DNA from: an uncultured Capnocytophaga sp.
GTDB taxonomy: Bacteria; Bacteroidota; Bacteroidia; Flavobacteriales; Flavobacteriaceae
NCBI RefSeq assembly: GCF_938029845.1
Contig: NZ_CALHGG010000112.1
Coordinates: forward strand, 1 to 11,573
DNA length: 11,573 nt
Reading direction: 5' to 3'
A program made the position numbers and the translations under genes. Of this stretch, positions 1-5,490 are shown one piece after another. Below the pieces are notes generated by a model. The model did no database searches, was not told the origin of the DNA, and saw only the letters and a list, made by a program, of their open reading frames with translations. The first letter of the stretch is position 1, and each line of letters starts with the position of its first letter.

Positions 1-24
1 CCGATGAGGACATCTTTCTGGCTT

Positions 25-804
25 CTATGATATTTCATTGAGTTTCCATGTGTTAAGTTGTTCTACAGTAGGGTAATGGGTAAGGTCGGCATGGATAGGT
101 ACAACCGAGATATAGCCATGATCCAATGCCCATACGTCGGTATCGGTGCCTTCGTCTTCGCAGACGAACTTGCCCGTAAGCCAATAATAATTACGCCCGT
201 GCGGACTGACGCGATGGTCAAAGCGCTCTTCCCAGTGGGCACGTGCTTGGCGGCATACCTTCACTCCCTTGATCTCTTCACGCTTGAGTTTGGGAATATT
301 TACATTGAGTACCACTCCATGAGGTAGGCCATTTTGGAGTACATTCAGGGTAATATCACGTATAAAATCAGTACATTGGGAGAAATCTGCATTCCAATTC
401 ATGTCCAATAGGGAGAAGCCAATGGCGGGAATCCCCCCCACGCCTGCCTCTACCGCTGCACTCATGGTGCCAGAGTAGATCACATTGATAGAGGAGTTTG
501 AACCATGATTGATGCCACTGACGCATAGGTCGGGGGTACGCTTAAGCAGTTCGTGCTTGGCTATCTTCACACAATCCACGGGGGTACCACTACAGCGATA
601 TTCTAAAGGAGCACCACTTTGGGTATGTACCTGTTCGCAGAATAGGGCAGAGGTAGTTGTAATAGCATGTCCCATACCACTCTGTGGTGAATCGGGTGCT
701 ACTACTACTACCTCTCCTAAAGGAAGCATCACCTGAATAAGGGCACGGATACCAGGGGCGGTAATGCCATCGTCATTGGTGATAAGAATTAAGGGCTTTT
801 GCAT
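25..804 (-). CDS. surE: 5'/3'-nucleotidase SurE
   Basis: Survival protein SurE is a metal-dependent phosphatase that removes phosphate from nucleoside 5'- and 3'-monophosphates in the cytoplasm. The 259-residue product has the usual family length. It opens with the hallmark LITNDDG segment, whose Asp11 and Asp12 bind metal. The other two expected metal ligands are present as Ser42 in APDSPQSGMGHA and Asn99 in SGINHGSN. The family segment YSGTMSAAVEA lies at about 110-120. The ATG at 802-804 directly precedes the conserved N-terminal strand, so the start is secure. The gene is monocistronic by appearance: a good promoter lies just upstream and the preceding gene on the same strand ends before a large inverted repeat. 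Family assignment is firm; the physiological substrate cannot be read from sequence. Confidence 0.97.
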   Translation of the reverse strand: MQKPLILITNDDGITAPGIRALIQVMLPLGEVVVVAPDSPQSGMGHAITTTSALFCEQVHTQSGAPLEYRCSGTPVDCVKIAKHELLKRTPDLCVSGINHGSNSSINVIYSGTMSAAVEAGVGGIPAIGFSLLDMNWNADFSQCTDFIRDITLNVLQNGLPHGVVLNVNIPKLKREEIKGVKVCRQARAHWEERFDHRVSPHGRNYYWLTGKFVCEDEGTDTDVWALDHGYISVVPIHADLTHYPTVEQLNTWKLNEIS

Positions 805-824
805 AGCATCTCAAAATGATGGCG

Positions 825-854
825 CAAAAGTACAAAAATAATGACAAATAACAA
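825..854 (-). promoter_or_regulatory. surE promoter (Bacteroidetes type)
   Basis: On the minus strand a TTG (852-854) is followed after exactly 19 nt by TACTTTTG (825-832), a full match to the Bacteroidetes -33/-7 pattern TTG-N19-TAnnTTTG. The expected start of transcription is about 8 nt before the surE ATG region, giving a short leader. The -33 element lies inside the left arm of the inverted repeat at 842-899. Confidence 0.7.
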
Positions 855-920
855 ATTACTAGCGATAAATATTAGTCATCAGTAATTTGTTATTTGTCAC
901 TAGTCATAAACCATTAGTTA
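841..920. repeat. Degenerate heptanucleotide tandem repeat, copy 1
   Basis: Read in steps of seven, 872-920 gives ATTAGTC, ATCAGTA, ATTTGTT, ATTTGTC, ACTAGTC, ATAAACC, ATTAGTT, and 841-861 gives ATGACAA, ATAACAA, ATTACTA, the approximate complement of the same units. The run reaches the last two codons and stop of the DUF4199 gene. The same period and vocabulary recur at 1692-1719, 3122-3177 and 3240-3274. Confidence 0.6.
842..899. repeat. Perfect 19-bp inverted repeat, possible terminator
   Basis: The arms TGACAAATAACAAATTACT (842-860) and its exact reverse complement (881-899) flank a 20-nt loop. It sits 14 nt beyond the stop of the DUF4199 gene, so it could end that transcript, but no clear T-run follows. 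The same arms are built from degenerate 7-nt units (see 841-920). The left arm contains the surE -33 box, so a cruciform or bound protein there could affect surE. Confidence 0.75.
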
Positions 921-1441
921 TTCTTGCTTTTCTTTACAAGACCTACAATAGTCCCAACGATCAGTCCTCCTATGGCACCACCAACAATGCTATAGATGAA
1001 AGTAGCTATTGTGGTAGGTTTCAATTTTAGTAGGAGATCTTGAGTTGCTTCTATTTCCTCTTCTGTCATATTGGCAACAGCATCCGCCGACTTTTCTGAA
1101 GCTAGAGCCATGACCTTATCATAGTAGTCAGGATCAATAACAGTGGTATAGAGAACATTGTAGATACCTAACAATACTCCTGCAATGACCCCAACAACGG
1201 CTCCTACTTTCAGACCATCAGCCACAGTGAGTTGGTCATTGTTCGATGCCTTATACTGGATTACAGCTAAGTAGATAAAATAAGCATAGAGCCCTATGCT
1301 AACCAAGCTTAAGAGGATACTTAAACCTGTGTTACTTGTGTAAAGTGTCCCAGTAACATACTTGATAAGCTCAAAAGCGATTAAGGCAAATCCTAAGAAA
1401 AGCCCATTTTTGATAACAATGTTTTTGAATGCTGTGTTCAT
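914..1441 (-). CDS. DUF4199 family membrane protein
   Basis: This 175-residue integral membrane protein matches the DUF4199 layout common in Bacteroidetes. An opening KN-G segment leads into helices at roughly 11-30, 40-62 and 77-98. A charged extracytoplasmic or cytoplasmic stretch with the typical VIDPDYY (about 101-107) and a Met/Thr/Glu-rich helix (MTEEEIEATQ, about 124-133) follows. A final glycine-rich helix runs at about 145-168, with a basic tail KKSKNN. No catalytic residues are visible and the family function is unknown. The ATG at 1439-1441 follows a promoter match, and the gene appears to be transcribed alone. The last two asparagine codons fall inside a heptanucleotide repeat, so the extreme C-terminus may be repeat-derived. 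Confidence 0.85.
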   Translation of the reverse strand: MNTAFKNIVIKNGLFLGFALIAFELIKYVTGTLYTSNTGLSILLSLVSIGLYAYFIYLAVIQYKASNNDQLTVADGLKVGAVVGVIAGVLLGIYNVLYTTVIDPDYYDKVMALASEKSADAVANMTEEEIEATQDLLLKLKPTTIATFIYSIVGGAIGGLIVGTIVGLVKKSKNN

Positions 1442-1462
1442 AAATTAGTAAATTTTACAGCA

Positions 1463-1494
1463 CAAATATACGAATTATTTTTGAATGTCACCAA
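1463..1494 (-). promoter_or_regulatory. Promoter of the DUF4199 gene
   Basis: The minus strand carries TATATTTG (1463-1470), a full TAnnTTTG match, with TTG 21 nt upstream (1492-1494). The spacing is at the long end of the usual range. The ATG is about 21 nt downstream of the -7 box. Confidence 0.55.
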
Positions 1495-1637
1495 TGTCTA
1501 ATGAATAAAGTTCAATGATTTATGACAATTAATGATAGAAAAACAATTGTATAATCTAATTTGTTAAGATGTAATAAATTGTGTATTAGGCAATTAATAG
1601 ATAATATTTTAACTATTAATTCGCATTTAAGAATAAA

Positions 1638-1694
1638 ACTCAAGTTTCGTAAGCTCTATAACCTAAATAGTTATTTAGTTTGCAAAACTTGAGT
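1638..1694 (-). terminator. Nested stem-loop downstream of creD, probable terminator
   Basis: An outer 10-bp perfect inverted repeat, ACTCAAGTTT (1638-1647) and AAACTTGAGT (1685-1694), encloses an inner 7-bp hairpin, CTAAATA (1663-1669) and TATTTAG (1672-1678). In the direction of creD transcription it begins 27 nt after the stop codon and is followed by TTTATTCTT. This fits an imperfect intrinsic terminator for the creD operon. The rest of 1442-1721 is AT-rich and shows no reading frame of note. Confidence 0.5.
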
Positions 1695-1719
1695 GATTAA
1701 TAATTAACAATTGATAATT
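1692..1719. repeat. Degenerate heptanucleotide tandem repeat, copy 2
   Basis: Four successive 7-nt units read AGTGATT, AATAATT, AACAATT and GATAATT, ending two bases before the creD stop codon. The period and composition match the other three copies in the window. Confidence 0.55.
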
Positions 1720-1721
1720 AT

Positions 1722-3095
1722 TTATTGGTTCCAGTCTATTTTTCTAGAAACATACATCACTACGGCCAAGATAGCAAAAAGCCCCAAACTGCCTACTAAT
1801 AAAGCGTAGTTTTCCAGCTGGATAATTACATAGATGAATCCGTACAAGGCGGCTAAAGAAATACCAATGAAGGCTGGAAACCTCCTATTCTTGAGAATTG
1901 CTACCGAATACAGAGAGATAAGCCCAATGGTCATCACCGAAGAGATGAGGTACGCCAAGGAGAAACTACTATGCTCGGTAATGGATATTAGCAAGGTATA
2001 GAAAAGCACCAAGGCTAGGCCTATCATGGTATATTGGAAGATATGGATTTTTATCTTGCTGATACTCTGCAAGAGGAAGAATACAAGGAAGGTAAGCCCT
2101 ATGACTAAGAATCCATATTTTACCGCTCGTTCGTTCTGCTGATACTCATCAACAGGGATTACAAAATTTACCTGATAGGCATATTGACTGATTCTCGGTA
2201 GCTCTCCGAAGGACTGCTGAGAGAAGGGACGGTTCAGATACAGTACACGCCAAGAAGCACTAAAGCCTTGGGGGGTAATTTGCTTGTCATAGGGAAGAAA
2301 ATTACCAACAAAGCTTGGGTTAGGCCAATTGGACGAAATAGTACCCTCTGTGGTTTTTCCAATAGGAGCGATGGCGATGTTCTTGCTGCCGTCATAGGTA
2401 ATAGAAAGCGAGAAATCCAAAGCCTTAGTCAGTATCTCCTTAGGAATAAAAGCGGTTTCCAGTGAGGCGATGGTACTGCTGTGGGAATCATAGTACATAT
2501 CGTCTTCACTTTGGTAAGACATAGAACGTTCCCAAGAATAGCTCTCCTGTCCCTCTTGGTCATAGATAGGTTCAAAAGAGTAGGGCTTTCCAGCCAAGGT
2601 GATAGTAACAATATTCTTGATACTGCTGAGGTTAGTTGTACGGATAAGAATGGTGGCCTTGTCCCACTCTATATCCTCATCAAGTATTCCCTTAGCTGAG
2701 AAATCAGGGCTGGTATATTGCCCTGTAAAGTCCATAGTAGCGGTGAATACAGCCGACTCATAGTTGTTTCGTTTTTTTACCTCGGTCTCTACCTTCGAAT
2801 TGTTCTTGAGTTCTTCAGGGAAGAAGTAAGCGTAGGAAGTAGTGTAAGCCGTACGCTTTACATCACTATAAACCTTGTAAGGAACCTTTAGAATAGGCCC
2901 ATAGAAGTAGATAGCGCCGCCCCATTTTTCGTCAATTTCCTCTATAACACGCTCTTGGCGGTATTTTCTCTCTCGTACCAAGTCCTTGACAAAGGCTAGC
3001 GGGATGAGCAATAAGAGTGCTAAGGTTCCAATAAGGAACATACGGAAGGTGTTGGATTGCAATAGGTTTGCAAAAGTTGATTTCTGAGTGTTCAT
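1722..3095 (-). CDS. creD: CreD family inner membrane protein
   Basis: A 457-residue member of the CreD family, known for envelope integrity and colicin E2 tolerance phenotypes in enterobacteria; its biochemical role is unknown. A single helix at about 18-36 anchors the N-terminus. It is followed by the WGG-x10-GPILKVPY segment (about 58-73) and a long, mainly beta extracytoplasmic domain. That domain includes the family signatures SSNWPNPSFVGNFLP (254-268) and WRVLYLNRPFSQ (282-293). The C-terminal third is a bundle of about five helices (325-449). It carries HIFQY (351-355), ISITEH (370-375), QLENYALL (426-433) and the terminal SRKIDW (450-455). Length and motifs are complete. It is the last gene of the minus-strand run after a small winged-helix regulator, the common Bacteroidetes arrangement. 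The 160-nt gap before it holds heptamer repeats and only a weak promoter candidate. Confidence 0.93.
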   Translation of the reverse strand: MNTQKSTFANLLQSNTFRMFLIGTLALLLLIPLAFVKDLVRERKYRQERVIEEIDEKWGGAIYFYGPILKVPYKVYSDVKRTAYTTSYAYFFPEELKNNSKVETEVKKRNNYESAVFTATMDFTGQYTSPDFSAKGILDEDIEWDKATILIRTTNLSSIKNIVTITLAGKPYSFEPIYDQEGQESYSWERSMSYQSEDDMYYDSHSSTIASLETAFIPKEILTKALDFSLSITYDGSKNIAIAPIGKTTEGTISSNWPNPSFVGNFLPYDKQITPQGFSASWRVLYLNRPFSQQSFGELPRISQYAYQVNFVIPVDEYQQNERAVKYGFLVIGLTFLVFFLLQSISKIKIHIFQYTMIGLALVLFYTLLISITEHSSFSLAYLISSVMTIGLISLYSVAILKNRRFPAFIGISLAALYGFIYVIIQLENYALLVGSLGLFAILAVVMYVSRKIDWNQ

Positions 3096-3121
3096 TTTTA
3101 TAAAGAATTTTAGTTAGTTAC

Positions 3122-3177
3122 AAGTGAAAAGTGAAAAGTGACGAGTGACAAGTCCTTAGAGGTATTAGTCATTAGTC
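3122..3177. repeat. Degenerate heptanucleotide tandem repeat, copy 3
   Basis: Units AAGTGAA, AAGTGAA, AAGTGAC and GAGTGAC run back to back from 3122 to 3149, and ATTAGTC occurs twice in tandem at 3164-3177. The tract lies between the regulator and creD. Its strand sense is partly inverted relative to the copy at 3240-3274. Confidence 0.7.
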
Positions 3178-3201
3178 ATTATTAAAAAGCGCTTTGTATT
3201 T

Positions 3202-3209
3202 CAAAGTAA
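3202..3209 (-). promoter_or_regulatory. Possible internal creD promoter (-7 box only)
   Basis: The minus strand reads TTACTTTG, one mismatch from TAnnTTTG and identical to the -7 box at 5443-5450. No convincing TTG is found at the right distance upstream, and the leader to the creD ATG would be about 100 nt. It could allow creD to be expressed apart from the genes upstream. Confidence 0.25.
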
Positions 3210-3239
3210 AAACCTAAAAAAATAATAGGAGCAGTTCGT

Positions 3240-3274
3240 CACTAATCACTCGTCGTTAGTCACTATTACTGGTC
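3240..3274. repeat. Degenerate heptanucleotide tandem repeat, copy 4
   Basis: Successive units CACTAAT, CACTCGT, CGTTAGT, CACTATT and ACTGGTC span 3240-3274. The right half lies inside the 3' end of the winged-helix gene and encodes its last residues (TSNSD) and stop codon. Confidence 0.6.
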
Positions 3275-3564
3275 ACTACAATGATTTTCTCAAGGGCTTC
3301 TAAGTGTTCTTGGAAGGCTTGGCGGCCTTTGGCAGTGGCTTTGTAATGGGTATTGGTTTTGCGACCGATAAAAGTCTTCTCCACGGTGATATATTCCTCA
3401 TTCTCAAGGGCGCGGGTATGGCTGGCCAAGTTGCCGTCTGTAACGCCCAAGAGTTCCTTGAGGGTGTTAAAGTCGGCACTTTCATTGACCATGAGTACAG
3501 ACATGATTGCCAAGCGAATACGATGGTCAAAGGCTTTATTGATATGTGCTAAAAGAGACTTCAA
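3256..3564 (-). CDS. Winged-helix DNA-binding transcriptional regulator (TTG start)
   Basis: A 102-residue protein that is essentially one winged-helix domain of the PF13601-type (MarR/ArsR-like) found beside creD in many Bacteroidetes. Helix 1 is NKAFDHRIRLAIMSVLMV (about 9-26). The helix-turn-helix is DFNTLKELLGVTDGNLASHTRALE (about 31-54), and the wing is YITVEKTFIGRKTNTHYKAT (about 58-77). A helical tail follows that probably dimerises. It has no metal-binding cysteines. The family begins just before the NKAF helix; in this frame there is no ATG or GTG between the upstream stop (3580-3582) and that helix, so TTG at 3562-3564 is the only sensible start. It lies 15 nt after the DUF3828-like gene. 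By position it probably controls its own operon, which is inference. The C-terminal TSNSD lies in repeat sequence. Confidence 0.88.
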   Translation of the reverse strand: MKSLLAHINKAFDHRIRLAIMSVLMVNESADFNTLKELLGVTDGNLASHTRALENEEYITVEKTFIGRKTNTHYKATAKGRQAFQEHLEALEKIIVVTSNSD

Positions 3565-3579
3565 TTTATGGTGTCTTAA

Positions 3580-4038
3580 CTAATTCCTTTTTGGTTTGAT
3601 ATAGAAATTTTTATCACTTAAGATATTGGTAATCATGTATTTTCCTTGACTATTTTTCTTTAATTGAAGATCTACACAAGTCTTCTTTTTGTCTTCACTA
3701 AATTGAATGAAGCACACTTTATAGATATTGCTTTCTATGTGGGTGATTTTTAAGCTATTGTTGAGTGTTTTTGCCTCATAGTCCTGTCCTTGTATAAAAG
3801 GATCATATCCTGGTGAATAGTCTTCACCTGGTGGGGAGGGAGGAAATACTTTGAGAAACAATTCTTTAGAGAGATATTTTTTAAAAAGAGGCTCTTTGTC
3901 ATCTAAGACCTCATCATATATTACTTTGTAAAACTCCTTCAAAGTAGCGATAGCCTTTTGGGTATCTGTATCATTGGTTTGTGCTCTTAGGGCTACTCCT
4001 CCCATGAGAAATAATAGAGTTGTGATAAAAATTTTCAT
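3580..4038 (-). CDS. Secreted DUF3828-like protein
   Basis: This 152-residue protein starts with a clear Sec signal peptide (MKIFITTLLFLMGGVALRAQ) and a probable cleavage near residue 20, with no lipobox cysteine, so a periplasmic location is expected. The mature part has a helical segment with FYKVIYDEV (about 36-44). It then has a Tyr/Pro/Gly-rich stretch containing YDPFIQGQDY (about 79-88) and a beta-rich C-terminal half ending in GKYMITNIL. This order resembles DUF3828, a small NTF2-like fold with no known activity; the match is from memory of the family pattern and is moderate. The gene starts 10 nt after its upstream neighbour and ends 15 nt before the winged-helix gene, so it is almost certainly co-transcribed. 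Its presence between membrane protein and regulator looks like an insertion into a conserved arrangement. Confidence 0.75.
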   Translation of the reverse strand: MKIFITTLLFLMGGVALRAQTNDTDTQKAIATLKEFYKVIYDEVLDDKEPLFKKYLSKELFLKVFPPSPPGEDYSPGYDPFIQGQDYEAKTLNNSLKITHIESNIYKVCFIQFSEDKKKTCVDLQLKKNSQGKYMITNILSDKNFYIKPKRN

Positions 4039-4048
4039 AATATATTTA

Positions 4049-4795
4049 TTATCCGTCCCATCCTATGTGGGTAATTTCTTTTCCTTCAAAGTCTATATCT
4101 AACAAATGATCAGGGGTAAAAATATCCCCAGCACTTATATGAGCAGCAACTCCTGTACTTCCAATATACATATGGCCGCTATATACCTCCAAAGTATTAT
4201 ACCAATTATCATCAGCCTGAGGGGTATATTCCCTACAATGCTCATTGTAATAGCTGATGAGTGTTGTTTTAGCATCCGAAAGCCATTCTAAATACTTATT
4301 TATACTATGCAAACAACTCTCTAAAGGAGTTTCTTTATTTATAAAGAAAGAAAAATCCTCTCCTTCTACCTCTTTGCCCAAAATAACTACTTTTTTCGTT
4401 GAGAGCACATATTCGCATTCCGACTCAAAATCTTCTACTTTCTCAAAATCAGTCACTTTAAGAGTTTTCTGCTTTTTCTTTGCTTTCAATTTGCGAATGT
4501 CCTTGATACAAAAAGTATTTTTATGTGTTTTGGCTTTGTCTTCCAAAACTAATAGTTTGCTTTTCTCCTTATAATTAGTATTGTCTGCAATGCGTAAGAA
4601 AGTCTCATAAGCAGAGAGATGGTATTCTAATAAGGTGTAAGTGTCAGTAAGGATACGCTCCTCTTCCTTAGTACGTTCTTCTTTGGCTTGCAAATCGTAT
4701 AACAAGTCGTAAAGAGCGATAGCTCCTTCATGATGGTCTGCTGCTTTGCGAAAAGTATTAGAAGCATCAATATAGCGTTTTAAAACTTCTGTCAT
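4049..4795 (-). CDS. Unrecognised soluble protein, possible DUF2262/DUF6985-like C-terminus
   Basis: A 248-residue protein without signal peptide or membrane segment. The N-terminal ~115 residues are helical and strongly charged (MTEVLKRYIDASNTFRKAAD onward), ending in a basic patch RKLKAKKKQK (101-110). The C-terminal half has a strand with VVILGKEVEGEDFSFF (about 136-151), a helix around 158-186, and a compact beta tail with MYIGSTGVAAHISAGDIF and a final HIGWDG. That order resembles DUF2262/DUF6985-type domains, some of which occur near toxin-immunity loci, but I would not assign a function. The ATG at 4793-4795 is chosen because it lies 4 nt after the upstream stop codon; a longer in-frame version beginning at 4867 would overlap the membrane gene by 68 nt with no supporting signal. 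It sits inside the creD operon. Confidence 0.72.
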   Translation of the reverse strand: MTEVLKRYIDASNTFRKAADHHEGAIALYDLLYDLQAKEERTKEEERILTDTYTLLEYHLSAYETFLRIADNTNYKEKSKLLVLEDKAKTHKNTFCIKDIRKLKAKKKQKTLKVTDFEKVEDFESECEYVLSTKKVVILGKEVEGEDFSFFINKETPLESCLHSINKYLEWLSDAKTTLISYYNEHCREYTPQADDNWYNTLEVYSGHMYIGSTGVAAHISAGDIFTPDHLLDIDFEGKEITHIGWDG

Positions 4796-4799
4796 TACT

Positions 4800-5423
4800 T
4801 TATTTCTTTCTATTACGTTCGTATTTGAAGTGCATAATACCTCCATAAAGGATATGGCATAGGCCAAAACCTAAAGTCCAAAACAAAAGTCCATAACCAG
4901 GGAAATATGCAGCTAATAAACCTAATACGATTTCAGTAATCCCAAGGTAATGCACATCACCAAACGTATATTTGCTCACATTCACGCACGCCAATCCATA
5001 GAATATCAGGGTCATAGGAGCGAGCAAACCATAATGGCCATTCCTTAGAAGTAGCACACAGAGTACGCCTCCGGTGAGCAGAGGAAGGGCAAAGTTATAT
5101 AAGGCACGCTTGGAAGTGGTATTGACCAAGGTTTCTCCATTGCGTTTGGCCTTGTATGCGGAAAACAAGTAAGCGGTAACTATGGAAGCGATGAGTACTT
5201 CCAAGGCAATCGCTATTAATTTCTTGAACGTGTAGCTCTCCAAAATCACATAAGGCTCCTGCAAATGGTGTGCTTCCAAAATCTTAAAGGCATAACCAGC
5301 CCCAATAAGGGCATACACCCCAGCCAATACTCCTGAGAGTCCGCTCAAGGAGAGAAATTGGGTGGAGCGACGCATCATCTGGCGTATTTCCTTCAGATCA
5401 TCTAAGTATTTATGCTCTTCCAT
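4800..5423 (-). CDS. Conserved Bacteroidetes six-helix membrane protein
   Basis: This 207-residue product begins with a charged cytoplasmic segment, MEEHKYLDDLKEIRQMMRRS. It continues with about six hydrophobic helices (roughly 22-45, 66-88, 108-126, 132-147, 158-175 and 178-197) and ends in a short basic tail, KYERNRKK. The first helix carries the motif FLSLSGLSGVLAGVYALIGA (23-42). I recognise this as a conserved uncharacterised family often encoded next to the winged-helix/creD pair. The ATG at 5421-5423 was chosen over an upstream in-frame start at 5537, which would add 38 non-conserved residues, overlap the preceding gene and include the promoter within the coding region. It is the first gene of the five-gene run and overlaps none of its neighbours; the next gene starts 4 nt downstream. 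No enzymatic motif is visible. Confidence 0.87.
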   Translation of the reverse strand: MEEHKYLDDLKEIRQMMRRSTQFLSLSGLSGVLAGVYALIGAGYAFKILEAHHLQEPYVILESYTFKKLIAIALEVLIASIVTAYLFSAYKAKRNGETLVNTTSKRALYNFALPLLTGGVLCVLLLRNGHYGLLAPMTLIFYGLACVNVSKYTFGDVHYLGITEIVLGLLAAYFPGYGLLFWTLGFGLCHILYGGIMHFKYERNRKK

Positions 5424-5442
5424 AAGAAAGTACTTTGAGTTG

Positions 5443-5473
5443 CAAAGTAACGATAAATAATTGATATAACCAA
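5443..5473 (-). promoter_or_regulatory. Promoter of the membrane protein/creD operon
   Basis: The minus strand shows TTG (5471-5473), 20 nt spacing, then TTACTTTG (5443-5450), one mismatch from TAnnTTTG. It lies in the 67-nt gap after the FtsK-derived gene, with the ATG 20 nt further on. It supports a separate transcript for the five genes from 5423 to 1722. Confidence 0.6.
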
Positions 5474-5490
5474 ATGTTTTTTGGATTTTT

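Noticed and set aside
841..3274. CRISPR array
   Set aside because: The repeats are 7 nt, tandem and degenerate, with no regular unique spacers and no cas genes.
3300..3583. Other frames overlapping the winged-helix gene on both strands
   Set aside because: They are shadows of the conserved regulator; none has a recognisable domain or spacing that fits the operon.
4796..4867. Longer version of the unassigned operon protein starting at 4867
   Set aside because: It would overlap the membrane protein gene by 68 nt, while the ATG at 4795 sits 4 nt after that gene's stop as expected in a tight operon.
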